Shown piece after piece: positions 44,810 to 54,560 of a stretch of DNA of 64,000 nucleotides. The notes under the pieces are model-generated. The model was not told the origin of the DNA. It saw nothing but the letters and a program-made list of their open reading frames with translations, and searched no databases. The DNA lies in contig JARUPY010000398.1 in the NCBI GenBank assembly GCA_029817715.1, positions 2,418,001 to 2,482,000 of the forward strand, in the 5' to 3' direction. Position 1 is the first letter of the stretch. Each line of letters starts with the position of its first letter. The stretch is from Melastoma dodecandrum (Eukaryota > Streptophyta > Magnoliopsida > Myrtales > Melastomataceae). A program made the position numbers and the translations under genes.

Positions 44810-44998
44810 ATGAACTCTCTTGTGATCATCCTGGCCATGGTGACGCTGATCGGCGTCCTTCTGTTCGCGGTCGCGCATTACGCGCGCCATAGACAGGATC
44901 CCGCGAACCGCCGCGCCGACGATGCGGTCCGGGGCGATGATTCCTCCGCGCATACGGCAGTGCGCGGCGGCAGCCGCCCCGAGCACATGAAAGGCTGA
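44810..44998 (+). CDS. Small single-pass membrane protein
   Basis: A 62-residue protein: one membrane helix (MNSLVIILAMVTLIGVLLF) and a polar, Arg/Asp-rich tail. Start ATG 44810 follows GTGAGG. The open frame begins 168 bases earlier but that part is basic and un-protein-like. Function unknown. The 250 bases between it and the divergent minus-strand gene show no clear feature. Confidence 0.5.
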   Translation: MNSLVIILAMVTLIGVLLFAVAHYARHRQDPANRRADDAVRGDDSSAHTAVRGGSRPEHMKG

Positions 44999-45055
44999 CG
45001 GCGGCTTCGACGTAACGAGAGCGAGACCGTCGGGCGGCAAACGATCGGGCGGCCG

Positions 45056-45955
45056 CTACCAGAGCACGCCCTGCTGCTCCTCGAGCTTGGGCGGGGCCGG
45101 CTCGCCGAGCATCTGCAGCAAATCAATCTCGACCGTCCGGCACATCGACGTCATCGGCACGTCGTAGATGTCGTTGGCGAACGGGTCCATGAGATCATGG
45201 CCGATCTGCACGGCCATCAGGAACATCAGACCGACGAGCGCCGAGCCGACCGGCGTGTAGATGCCAAGCTGCTGGACGACGGCGAACGGCAGGATGACGC
45301 AGAAGATCCGTGCGAAAAAGAGGGGAAACACCCTGTATTGCGACGGCAGCGGCGTGTTCTTGATGCGCTCCATGCCGCCTTGCGCATTGGCGATATCGAC
45401 GAGCGTGTCCTCCATGCGCACGCGCGCATATGCGTCGACCATGCCGGCGCGATGCGCTTCGCTCGTCAGGACGGCGATGTCCGTCAGGATCGCGTTCTGC
45501 TTGTTGACCTTCTCGGGGAGCACCCCGAGCATGTCGGGCTCGAGGTAGGTCTTCGCCTCCGCCGCGACGTCCTGACGTCGAAGCGCCGTGCGCAGCACGT
45601 TCGCGAAGGCGATCTGCGCGCGCACGATCTCGCGGGGAATGTTGCCGCGCGCGTCGGGGCCGGAGGTGTCGCTGAAGTTGATCGCTTGGCGCGCAATGTT
45701 GCGCGACGCGTTGATCATGAGGCCCCAGAGACCGCGCGCCTCCCACCATCGCGCGTAGGCCGCATTGACCGAAATCGTGACGAAGAGCGCGATCGCCGTC
45801 CCGAACAGCGAGAACGGGATCTCGATCGGCCTGACGTCCGGCGTCACCTTGAAGTAGAAGATCGTGACGGCGACGTCCCAGACGAACAGAAAGGAGAGCG
45901 GCACCGCGATCTCCTTCATCGTGTGCCCGACGCGCGGAACGTTCGAGGTGATCAT
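45056..45955 (-). CDS. Bestrophin-family ion channel
   Basis: A 299-residue membrane protein of the bestrophin/YneE family, which forms pentameric anion (or cation) channels. The signature is IPFSLFGTAIALFVTISVNAAYARWWEARGLWG near residue 45-80, followed by the long cytosolic helices and MFLMAVQIGHDLMDPFAND with the acidic cluster near the end. Single gene, own region. Confidence 0.88.
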   Translation of the reverse strand: MITSNVPRVGHTMKEIAVPLSFLFVWDVAVTIFYFKVTPDVRPIEIPFSLFGTAIALFVTISVNAAYARWWEARGLWGLMINASRNIARQAINFSDTSGPDARGNIPREIVRAQIAFANVLRTALRRQDVAAEAKTYLEPDMLGVLPEKVNKQNAILTDIAVLTSEAHRAGMVDAYARVRMEDTLVDIANAQGGMERIKNTPLPSQYRVFPLFFARIFCVILPFAVVQQLGIYTPVGSALVGLMFLMAVQIGHDLMDPFANDIYDVPMTSMCRTVEIDLLQMLGEPAPPKLEEQQGVLW

Positions 45956-46077
45956 CGGGGCATCGCTCCCTTATTGCCTGGCGGATGTCGGCCGAAACGG
46001 GGGGTGGCCCGGCCGATGGCGAAAACGGCTGTCGCTGCTAAAAGGCAAAGCCACGTCCTAGGTGAAAGGTCAAACCC

Positions 46078-47076
46078 TTGGAATTCCCGTTTCCGGTCCT
46101 AGTCGGCGACATCGGCGGCACCAACGCGCGGTTCGCGCTCATCGGCGAACCGGGGGGCGCCCCCTCCGAGCCGCAACACCGGGCGACGCAGGACTTTCCG
46201 AGCCTCGAGGCGGCGATCGCGGATGCGATCCCGCATCTGCCGGCCCGGCCGCGCAGCCTCATCGCCTGCGCCGCCGGCCCCGTCGAGGGCCGCACGCTGA
46301 ACATGACGAACGCGCGCTGGATGATCGATGGTGCCCGCGTCGCCCACGCGGCCGGTCTCGAGCAAGGGCTTCTGCTCAATGATTTCGAGGCGCAGGCGCT
46401 GATGATCCCGGTCATCAAGGACGAGTGGGTGCGCCAGATCGGCAGCCCGCCGGAACGAGGGCGTGGCGCGCAGTTGATCCTCGGTCCCGGCACCGGCCTC
46501 GGCGCGGGCGCGCTGATCGAGGTCGACGGAAAGCATTTCGCGCTGGCGAGCGAGGCCGGCCACGTCGATTTCGGGCCCGTCGGCGCCGAGGAAGGCGCCA
46601 TCTGGCCGCATATCCCGATGACTCCGCATGGCCGAATCAGCGCCGAGACCGTCATTTCGGGGCCGGGGCTCCTGCGCCTCCACAAGGCCCGCTTCGCCGC
46701 GCGTGGCCTCATCGCGCCGGGCCTCGATCAGGCTGAACTGGTGCGGCGCGCCAAAGCCGACCATTACAGCGAGGAGGCGGATACGGTGCGGCTCTTCTGG
46801 CGTCTCGCCGCGCGCTTCGCCGGCGACATGACGATGGCGTTCCTGGCGACGGGCGGCGTCACGTTCTCGGGCGGCGTGCTGCCGCGGCTTCTCGATCTTC
46901 TCGACGAGGCCGGCTTCCGAGCACGCTACGAGGACAAGGCGCCGTTCGGAGATCTGCTGCGAAAGGTGGGGACGCGGATCGTGATCGCGACGGACGCGGT
47001 GCTCTACGGGCTGGGCGCCGTGGCGGCGGAGCCCGAGCGCTATTCGATCGACTGGTCGCGACGCGCCTGGCTCTGA
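46078..47076 (+). CDS. glk: Glucokinase
   Basis: A 332-residue ROK-independent (Glk family) glucokinase. GDIGGTNARFAL is the phosphate site, LLLNDFEAQAL the catalytic Asp region, LGPGTGLGAGAL and ATGGVTFSGGVLPR the later ATP loops. It phosphorylates glucose with ATP. The start is TTG 46078 after GGTGAAAGG; no in-frame ATG lies upstream. Confidence 0.93.
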   Translation: MEFPFPVLVGDIGGTNARFALIGEPGGAPSEPQHRATQDFPSLEAAIADAIPHLPARPRSLIACAAGPVEGRTLNMTNARWMIDGARVAHAAGLEQGLLLNDFEAQALMIPVIKDEWVRQIGSPPERGRGAQLILGPGTGLGAGALIEVDGKHFALASEAGHVDFGPVGAEEGAIWPHIPMTPHGRISAETVISGPGLLRLHKARFAARGLIAPGLDQAELVRRAKADHYSEEADTVRLFWRLAARFAGDMTMAFLATGGVTFSGGVLPRLLDLLDEAGFRARYEDKAPFGDLLRKVGTRIVIATDAVLYGLGAVAAEPERYSIDWSRRAWL

Positions 47077-47088
47077 GCGGCCCCGGCC

Positions 47089-47553
47089 TCAGGCGGCGAA
47101 GGACTTCGGCTCGTCCGCCAGGATCGCATAGAGCGAAGCGGTGTCTCGCGTCGCGCGCAGCTTCGCCGTCGCGGCCGGCGAGCGCAGCAGCCGCGCGGCG
47201 CGGGCGAGCGCCTTGAGATGATCCGCGCACGCGCCTTCCGGGGCGATGAGCAGAAGGATCAGATCGACCGGCTCGCCGTCGAGCGCTTCGAAGTCGATCG
47301 GCTTCTCCACTCGCGCAAACACGCCGAATATCTTGCCGACTTTGGCAAGCTTGCCGTGCGGAATCGCGATGCCGTTGCCGATCCCCGTCGAGCCGAGCCG
47401 CTCGCGCTGGATCAGCGCATCGAAGATCTCGCGGGCTGACAGGCCGCAGAGCAGAGAAGCCCGCTCGCTGAGTTCTTGCAGGGCCTGCTTCTTCGACGAA
47501 ACCTTCAAAGAGGGCAGAACGGCGTTCGGGGCTATGAGGTCGATCAAGGTCAT
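47089..47553 (-). CDS. ptsN: PTS IIA-like nitrogen regulatory protein PtsN
   Basis: A 154-residue IIA-Ntr protein of the nitrogen PTS phosphorelay. The phosphorylated His is His66 in GIGNGIAIPHGKL. Other marks: LQELSERASLLCGLSAREIFDAL. In this order it links nitrogen, K+ and stringent control. rpoN and hpf, frequent neighbours, are not present. It converges on glk. Confidence 0.92.
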   Translation of the reverse strand: MTLIDLIAPNAVLPSLKVSSKKQALQELSERASLLCGLSAREIFDALIQRERLGSTGIGNGIAIPHGKLAKVGKIFGVFARVEKPIDFEALDGEPVDLILLLIAPEGACADHLKALARAARLLRSPAATAKLRATRDTASLYAILADEPKSFAA

Positions 47554-47804
47554 CGCGGTGAGAAATCCAAGGGCGCCGCAGGCTTCGCAAGACCCGAGCC
47601 GGCCCTACAAACGTGCGAGGGCTGCGAAGGGTCCGGGTCTGAAAGAGGGATTGAGATCCTGGCCTAAACGCGCGTCCGAAACTGCCTCGGCAACCTGAAC
47701 ACGGCGAACGGCGCGTCGCGGTGCGCGACGTGATACGACGACGTTCCGGGCGCTCCCTTTACCCCGTTCGCGGAACGCCCGCAACCAGCCGCGATTTGAT
47801 CCGA

Positions 47805-48524
47805 ATGAACGAACTCCAGAGCGCCGCCAGCCCCTACCTGCAGCAGCACGCGGACAACCCCGTCCATTGGCGGATGTGGACGCCGCAGACGCTCGCCGAC
47901 GCGAAGCGGCAAGGCAAGCCGATCCTCCTCTCGATCGGCTATGCGGCCTGCCATTGGTGCCACGTGATGGCCCACGAGAGCTTCGAGGATCCGGAGACGG
48001 CGGCGGTCATGAACCGCCTCTTCGTGAACATCAAGGTCGACCGCGAGGAGCGGCCGGACGTCGACCACATCTACATGTCCGCGCTGCACGCAATCGGGCA
48101 GCGCGGGGGCTGGCCGCTCACCATGTTCCTGACGCCGGACGCCGAGCCTTTCTTCGGCGGCACCTACTATCCGAAGACGGCGCGCTATGGACAACCGGCC
48201 TTCGTGAGCGTGCTGACGGGTGTCGAGCGCGCCTATCGCGCGCAGCCCGACCGCATCGCCGCGAACACGCAGGCCATCCTCGCGCATCTCGCCCGTGCCG
48301 ACACGGGCCGCGCGGACGCGCTGACGCCGGCCGACATGGACGATCTGGCCGCTCGCGTCCTCCCCCACATGGACGGCGTGCAGGGCGGCATGCAGGGCGC
48401 GCCGAAGTTTCCGAATCCGCAGATCCTCGAATTCCTCTGGCGCGCGGGCGACCGCGGCCTCGCGGGAGGTCGCGAGCTCGTGCTGCGCACGCTCGAGCGC
48501 ATGAGCAACGGCGGCATCTACGAC

Positions 48525-48556
<32 letters not shown>

Positions 48557-49838
48557 CGACGAGCGCTGGCTCGTGCCGCACTTCGAGAAGATGCTCTACG
48601 ACAACGCGCAGCTGCTCGAATTATCGGCACTTGCCGCCCACGCGACGGGCGAGCCACTCTACGCGCGCCGCGCCGACGAGACGGTCGAATGGTTGCGGCG
48701 CGAGATGCGTCGCCCCGACGGCGCATTCTGCGCGAGCCTCGACGCCGACAGCGAGGGCCGGGAAGGAAAATTCTACATCTGGTCGGCGACGGAGATCGCG
48801 GAGGTCCTGGGCGAGGAGGATGCGGCGGTGTTTGCGGCCGCGTACGACGTCACGTCCGGCGGAAACTTCGAGGATCCGCACGGGCACGGCGTCGCGACGG
48901 TTCTCAACCGCCTCTCCGCCCCGCCGCTCGACGACGGCGGCGAGGCGCGCCTGGCAGAAATGCGCGCCAAGCTCCTTGCGCGGCGCGCGAACCGTGTGCG
49001 GCCCGGCCTCGACGACAAGGTCCTGGCCGATTGGAACGGGCTGATGATCACCGCCCTCGCGCGGGCGGGCACCCTCCTCGGCCGGCCCGATTGGATCGCC
49101 CTGGCCGACGAGGCCTATCGTGCCGTCCGCGCGGCGATGACGTATCGCGGCCCGGACGGTGCCGAGCGTCTCGCCCACAGCCGGCGCGGCGACGCCATCG
49201 TGAGACCGGGTTTCGCGCTCGACCACGCCGCCCTCGCGCGGGCCGCTCTGGCGCTGCACGAGGCGGGCGCGGATGGCCGGGACTATCTGGTGGATGCCGC
49301 GCATCTCCTCGAGCGTCTGCTCAGCGATTATCGCGATCCGGCCAGCGGCTTGCTGCGCATGGCCGCGCGCGATGCGGGCGACGTCATCCTTCACCTGATG
49401 CCGACGCAGGACGATGCCATCCCCAACGCGCACCCGGTGGCGCTCGAGGCACTGGTGCGGCTCGCGGCGCTGACGGGCGACGCGCGCTGGACGGGGGCGG
49501 CCGACGATCTCTTCGCCGCGTTGTCGCGACCGGTTCAGACCAACGCCGTCTCGCATGTCGGCGTCCTCAACGCGCTCGATCTGCACCTGCGCGGTGCCAG
49601 TGTCGTCGTGGCCGGCCCGGCGCGCGCGCTGCTCCTGGCTGCGGCGCGCGCCACGCCGTGGCTCGATCGCACGATCCTCGACCTGCCGGGTGCGGCGGAG
49701 CTGCCCGCGGCGCATCCGGCGCAGGCGCAGGTGGCCGCTGCGGGCGCGGAGGCCGCGGCTTACGTGTGCCGCGGCCACACATGTTCCCTGCCGATCCGCG
49801 ACGCGGCCACGCTCGTCGCGGAGATCGGGCGGGCGTGA
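47805..49838 (+). CDS. YyaL/SSP411-type thioredoxin-domain protein
   Basis: A 677-residue protein. Residues 1-160 form a thioredoxin-like domain of the DUF255/Thioredox_DsbH family with a CHWCHVMAHESFED active site; ASPYLQQHADNPVHW is the invariant family start. The rest is an alpha/alpha-toroid like the six-hairpin glycosidases ([52 protein letters not shown]). The role is unknown. The 250 bases between ptsN and this gene show no recognisable element. Confidence 0.9.
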
Positions 49839-49842
49839 TGCC

Positions 49843-50106
49843 TCAGTTCGGCCAGCAGGCGCGCCCGTAGGGCCCCAGGTGGTAGCCGATGGGGCAGCGC
49901 CGCCAGCCCCAGCCACCGCTCCACTGGCCGCCGGGGCGGCAGCCGCCGAATGGCCCCCGATGCCCGTAAGGGCCGCAGCCGCCATAGACGAGGATGAGCT
50001 GTGCGGGCGCCGCGCCGTCGACCGCCGCCGCCGGCATCGCGCCGGCCCCTGTGCTCACCAGACCGAACGCCGCGAGTGCTGCGGCAGCCACGATTGCCTT
50101 CACCAT
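49843..50106 (-). CDS. GCG_CRPN-type small exported protein
   Basis: An 87-residue protein with a signal peptide (to about residue 23) and a mature Gly/Cys/Arg-rich part with GGCGPYGHRGPFGGCRPGG and CPIGYHLGPYGRACWPN. This GCG prefix plus Cys-Arg-Pro-Asn ending marks the GCG_CRPN group, common in Hyphomicrobiales and of unknown function. Confidence 0.8.
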   Translation of the reverse strand: MVKAIVAAAALAAFGLVSTGAGAMPAAAVDGAAPAQLILVYGGCGPYGHRGPFGGCRPGGQWSGGWGWRRCPIGYHLGPYGRACWPN

Positions 50107-50294
50107 GGAGAGTCCTCCCTGCTGCGCCTCGAAGCCGGCGCTACAGCGCGCCGTCCGATCCGCATCGGGAAAACGGGCCGCGCGTGACGACCCTACGCCG
50201 CGCCGTTTACCCTCGCTACCGAAGCGGTCTGCGAGCCTCGGCGAAACTTGCTACGAGCAGGCGGCGGAAAAGCGATGACGCGAGGCCGGCGAGC

Positions 50295-51254
50295 ATGACC
50301 CACGATCTTCACGACGCCGCGCCGCGCCGCGTAGCGGCGGGGTCGTTCGCGATCGCGCCTTCGTGCCTCGGCTTCGGTTGCGCATCGCTCGGCTCGCGTA
50401 TCGGCGCGACAGTGGGCTTGAGAGCCCTCGACGCGGCTTTCGACGCCGGCATCACCTGGTACGACGTCGCGCCGGCCTATGGCGCGGGCGAGGCGGAGAC
50501 GATCCTCGCGCGGTTCCTCGCCGGCCGGCGCGACCGCGTGCTCGTGACGACGAAGGTGGGCCTCGCCCCGCCCGCGCGGCTCGGCGCGATGAAGCTCGCC
50601 TATGCGCTCGGGCGCCCGGCCATCGGCGCGCTCGGGGGCCTGCGCCGCGCCTTCCGCCGCGCCCCAGCGACGCGGAACCGCCACCTGCCGCTGGATGCCG
50701 CGCTCATCGAGACCTCGATCGCGCAGTCGCTGCGCCGCCTCGGCACCGATCATGTCGACGTCTACGCGCTGCACGATCCGCAGCCCGAGGACGTCGTGCG
50801 CGACGACGTGCGGCGCGCGCTGGAACGCGTGCTGGCCCGCGGGCAGGCGCGGCATGTCGGCGTCGCCGGCCGGGCGTCGGCTTGCGACGAAGCAGCGAAG
50901 ATCGGCGCGCCCTACAGCGTGCTCCAGGCGAGCGCGGACGCCGACATCGCCGCCTCGGCCGAAGAATTTCGGCGCGTCGCCCATTCCGTCTTCGGCGTGG
51001 CCGGCCAGCACGAGCGCCTCGTCGCGGCGCTCGCCGCCGATCGCGCCAAGCAGGCGCGCCTCGCCGCACATGGCTACGCGGCCGATCCCGAGCGGGCCGC
51101 GAGCGCACTGCTGCTCGACGCCGCGCTCGCCCGCGTGCCGGATGGGATCGTGCTGACCTCGATGTTCGCGCCGGGGCATCTCGCCGCGAACCTCGCGCGG
51201 GCCGACCGCCTGCGGCCGCAGGCTCTCGCGCTGCTCGCCGAGATGCGCGCCTGA
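50295..51254 (+). CDS. Aldo/keto reductase (first gene of AKR-GT-GMC operon)
   Basis: A 319-residue AKR of the COG0667 kind. Visible catalytic parts: FDAGITWYDVAPAYGAGEAE (Asp and Tyr), VLVTTKVGL (Lys) and VDVYALHDPQPED (His). Its stop overlaps the glycosyltransferase start (TGATG). Being linked to a glycosyltransferase and a GMC oxidoreductase, it may act on a sugar or glycoconjugate intermediate; the actual substrate is unknown. Confidence 0.86.
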   Translation: MTHDLHDAAPRRVAAGSFAIAPSCLGFGCASLGSRIGATVGLRALDAAFDAGITWYDVAPAYGAGEAETILARFLAGRRDRVLVTTKVGLAPPARLGAMKLAYALGRPAIGALGGLRRAFRRAPATRNRHLPLDAALIETSIAQSLRRLGTDHVDVYALHDPQPEDVVRDDVRRALERVLARGQARHVGVAGRASACDEAAKIGAPYSVLQASADADIAASAEEFRRVAHSVFGVAGQHERLVAALAADRAKQARLAAHGYAADPERAASALLLDAALARVPDGIVLTSMFAPGHLAANLARADRLRPQALALLAEMRA

Positions 51255-52507
51255 TGCCGCGCCTCGTCGGCGTGCATCGCCTCCACCATCGCAAGGGCGG
51301 CGCCGAAGGCGTGCACCTCGATCATCTCGCGCTCTTCCGCGAGCGCGGCTGGGCATGCGCCGAGTTCGCGATGGATCATCCGGACAACGAGCCCTCCGAG
51401 TGGCAGACGTTCTTTCCCTCGCGGTTCGAACCGGCGAGCGGCCTCGCCGCCCTGCCCCAGCTGCCACGCTTCTTCCATTCGAGCGAGGCCCGCGAAAAGT
51501 TCGCGCGGCTGCTCGACGACGTCCGTCCGGACGTCATCCACATGCACGGCATCTACGTGCATCTCACCAACGCGATCCTGCGGCCGGCGGTCGAGCGCAA
51601 GATCCCGATCGTCTACACGCTGCACGACTACAAGCTCGTTTGCCCAGCCTACCATTTCTGGACGGAGCGCAACGGCGTCTGCGAGAAGTGCCGGGGCGGG
51701 CGGCAATGGCATTGTCTGACCGACCGCTGCACCGGCGGCTCGCTCGCCAAGGACGCGCTCTACGCGCTCGACGGGCTCCTGCAGTGGCAGAGCGGAGAGC
51801 CCCGCGACGCGATCGACCGCTTCGTCGGGCCCTGCCGCTTCATCGTCGACAAATTCATCGAGCACGGCTTCGCGCGCGAGCGGATGCGGTTCGTCCCCAA
51901 CTTCTTCGAGAGCGCGGACGACGCGCCCGTCGACCCCGCTCAGGTCGACGCCCTGCGGGCGCGACACGCGCGCCACGTGCTCTATTTCGGGCGCCTCTCG
52001 CCTGAGAAAGGCCTCGACGCGCTCATCGACGCCGCCGGTGTCGCCGGCGTCCCGCTCGTCATCGTCGGCGACGGACCGCAGCGCGGCACGCTGGAGCGCC
52101 GGGCCGCCGCGTCCGGTGCGCCGGTGAGCTTTCTCGGCCATCTGAAGGGCGCTGCGCTGTGGGCGCAGGTGGAGGCGGCGAGCGCCGTCGCCCTCCCTTC
52201 GGTCTGGTACGAGATCGCCCCGAAGAGCATCCTCGAGGCGCAGGCGCGCGGCAAGCCGGCGCTCGTCACCGCCATCGGCGGGCTTCCCGAAATGGTCGAG
52301 GACGGCGTGACGGGGGTCGTCGTGCGCCCGCACGACGCCGCGGCGCTGGCCGAGGGCCTACGGCGCCTCTTCGCGATGGACGAGGCGGCCCTGGTGGCGA
52401 TGGGCGCCCGCGCCCGCGCGCACGCGCTCGCGACCTTCACGCGCGAGCGCTACTATCGCGAGATGATCGCCATCTATCGCGCGCTCGTCCCTGGGCTCCG
52501 CGCATGA
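51254..52507 (+). CDS. Glycosyltransferase family 4
   Basis: A 417-residue GT-B enzyme. The N-terminal half has a HHRKGGAEGVHLDHL loop and DVIHMHGIYVHLTNAIL; the acceptor region contains a cysteine-rich stretch (NGVCEKCRGGRQWHCLTDRC) found in a subset of GT4 enzymes; the C-terminal half has VLYFGRLSPEKGLDALI and the nucleotide site ALPSVWYEIAPKSILEAQARGKP with E-x7-E. It overlaps the GMC gene by ATGA. It likely adds a sugar to a cell-surface or secreted product. Confidence 0.88.
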   Translation: MPRLVGVHRLHHRKGGAEGVHLDHLALFRERGWACAEFAMDHPDNEPSEWQTFFPSRFEPASGLAALPQLPRFFHSSEAREKFARLLDDVRPDVIHMHGIYVHLTNAILRPAVERKIPIVYTLHDYKLVCPAYHFWTERNGVCEKCRGGRQWHCLTDRCTGGSLAKDALYALDGLLQWQSGEPRDAIDRFVGPCRFIVDKFIEHGFARERMRFVPNFFESADDAPVDPAQVDALRARHARHVLYFGRLSPEKGLDALIDAAGVAGVPLVIVGDGPQRGTLERRAAASGAPVSFLGHLKGAALWAQVEAASAVALPSVWYEIAPKSILEAQARGKPALVTAIGGLPEMVEDGVTGVVVRPHDAAALAEGLRRLFAMDEAALVAMGARARAHALATFTRERYYREMIAIYRALVPGLRA

Positions 52508-54120
52508 TCCGCGCCTCGCTCGAGGGGCACCACGAGCCGGTCGAGACCCTCGTCGTCGGCTCCGGGCCCGCCGGCCTGACCGTGGCACTGGAGCTGGCGC
52601 GACGCGGACATCGGAGCCTCGTGCTCGAATCGGGCGCCGCGGGCCGCGAGTCCGCGCAGGACCTGTCGGCCGCCGATATCGCCGATCCCGCGCGCCACGA
52701 CGCCATGTCGATCGCCGTCGCGCGCCAGTTCGGTGGGACATCGAACCTTTGGGGTGGGCGCTGCATCCCGCTCGATCGGGTCGACTTCGAGCCGCGCGCC
52801 TTCGCGCAGAACATACGCTGGCCGATCGCCTACGACGAGATCGAGCCATACTACGAAACGGCCTGCCGCCTGCTCTCCTGCGGCGCCCCGATCTTCCGGG
52901 CGGCGCCTGCGTGCGCGGCCGACGGAGACTTCGCGACGAGCGCGCTGGAGCGCGCCAGCAACCGGCCGCGCCTGCAGCATGCCCATCGCGCGGCGCTCAC
53001 ACGCTCCCCGCTCATCGATATCTGCCTCAACACGACGCTGCTCGACCTCGAGATCGACGCGGGCGGGCGCGCCACGCACGCGATCGTCGTCGGCGCCGGC
53101 GGCAGTCCGCAGTCCATCGCCGCGAGGCGCATCGTGCTCGCCGCCGGCGGCCTGGAGACGACGCGCCTCCTGCTCGCGCTGCAGCGCAAGCAGCCCGCTC
53201 TCTTCGGCGGCGTGGACGGCCCGCTCGGGCGCTTCTACATGGGCCATATCATCGGCGAGATCGCCGACATCGTCTTCACGGATGCGGCCGACGCCGCCTT
53301 CGATTTCTTCCAGGACGGACACGGCTCCTTCGTGCGCCGGCGTTTCGTGCCGAGCCCCGCGCTCCAGGCGAAGCTCGACCTGCCGAACATCTGCTTCTGG
53401 CCCGTCGTTCCGCCGATCGCGGACCCGAGCCACCGGAGCGGCGCCCTTTCCGCCGTCGCGCTCGCCATGACGACCCCGGGACTGTCGACGCGTCTGATCC
53501 CCGAGGCGATCCGGCGTCGCCATGTCGAAGGCGCCGTCGATCGCAGCGCGCATCTGCGCAACGTGCTGCGCGACCTCCCGCGCACCGCACGTTTTCTCTC
53601 CCGGTTCGTGCACCAACGATACATGTCGCGCGAGCGGATCTCCGGCTATTTCGTCCGCAACGCGGCGCGGCGCTACGGCCTCTCCTATTCGAGCGAGCAG
53701 AGCCCGCGCGCGGACAGCCGCGTGCGCCTCGCCGATGCGACCGACCGGCTCGGCCTGCCCCGGCTCGCGATCGACCTGCGCTTCCACGAGGAGGATGCGG
53801 ACGCGGTAGCGCGTGCCCATGCCGCGCTCGCCGGCTGGCTCGAGGCCAACGCGCTCGGCCGCCTCGCCTACCGCCAGCCGACCGAAGCGACGGCCCGCGC
53901 GGTGCTCGCGCGCGCCGCGCACGGCACGCATCAGATCGGCACGGCCCGTATGAGCGCGACGCGCAGCGAGGGCGTCGTCGATCGCAACCTCGCGTGTTTC
54001 GACGTTTCGAACCTCTACGTCGCGAGCTCCGCCGCCTTCCCGACTTCCGGGCAGGCCAACCCCACGCTCTCGATCGTCGCCTTCGCGGCACGGCTGGCGC
54101 GGCATCTCACCCGAGCTTGA
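52504..54120 (+). CDS. GMC family oxidoreductase
   Basis: A 538-residue FAD enzyme. FAD site VVGSGPAGLTVALELARRG is at about residues 17-35; the second signature is RQFGGTSNLWGGRCIPLD; the catalytic His is in HGTHQIGTARMS; the C-terminal end with NPTLSIVAFAARLARHL is typical. It most likely oxidises an alcohol or a sugar ring position. It is last of three overlapping genes; no signal peptide or cytochrome partner is seen, so it acts in the cytoplasm. Confidence 0.88.
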   Translation: MIRASLEGHHEPVETLVVGSGPAGLTVALELARRGHRSLVLESGAAGRESAQDLSAADIADPARHDAMSIAVARQFGGTSNLWGGRCIPLDRVDFEPRAFAQNIRWPIAYDEIEPYYETACRLLSCGAPIFRAAPACAADGDFATSALERASNRPRLQHAHRAALTRSPLIDICLNTTLLDLEIDAGGRATHAIVVGAGGSPQSIAARRIVLAAGGLETTRLLLALQRKQPALFGGVDGPLGRFYMGHIIGEIADIVFTDAADAAFDFFQDGHGSFVRRRFVPSPALQAKLDLPNICFWPVVPPIADPSHRSGALSAVALAMTTPGLSTRLIPEAIRRRHVEGAVDRSAHLRNVLRDLPRTARFLSRFVHQRYMSRERISGYFVRNAARRYGLSYSSEQSPRADSRVRLADATDRLGLPRLAIDLRFHEEDADAVARAHAALAGWLEANALGRLAYRQPTEATARAVLARAAHGTHQIGTARMSATRSEGVVDRNLACFDVSNLYVASSAAFPTSGQANPTLSIVAFAARLARHLTRA

Positions 54121-54278
54121 TCCGTGGAGAATCGTCGGCGTGTTTTCAGGTAGCGCCCGACTTCACGACCTGGCCGGCGCCCCCGCACACCGGCATCCTT
54201 TTCGGTGCCGAGCTACGAGTGCGAGCCTTTGAAGCTCCAATATATTGACGAGCAAAGACATATGGAGTTACATAATTC

Positions 54279-54560
54279 GTGTCGATCACCTTCCACGATG
54301 CGAAGCGAGATTGGACGCTTCAGGAGCGTGGTCTCGATTTCGCGGATGCGGAACGGGTTTTCGGCGGCCCGACCTTCAGCTTCAGGGATAACCGCTCCGA
54401 CTACGGTGAAGAGCGTGTGATCACCTTCGGGCTGATCGAGGGGCGTTCGGTCGTCGTGTGCTGGACACGGCGCGGCGCCGACCAGCACGTCTTCAGCATG
54501 AGGAAAGCCAATGACCGCGAGCAAAAGAAATATGGTCCGCTCCTCATCCAAGGCACGTAG
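54279..54560 (+). CDS. brnT: BrnT family toxin of a BrnTA module
   Basis: A 93-residue BrnT-type protein (RelE-fold ribonuclease family). Recognisable are FHDAKRDWTLQERGLDFADAERVF, DNRSDYGEERVITFGLIEGR and FSMRKANDREQKKY, where conserved His/Arg/Lys residues sit. It starts at GTG 54279. BrnT blocks translation by RNA cleavage until bound by BrnA. The gene overlaps the antitoxin by 50 bases. A TTGACG-17-TTACAT promoter-like pair lies just upstream (54246-54274). Confidence 0.87.
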   Translation: MSITFHDAKRDWTLQERGLDFADAERVFGGPTFSFRDNRSDYGEERVITFGLIEGRSVVVCWTRRGADQHVFSMRKANDREQKKYGPLLIQGT

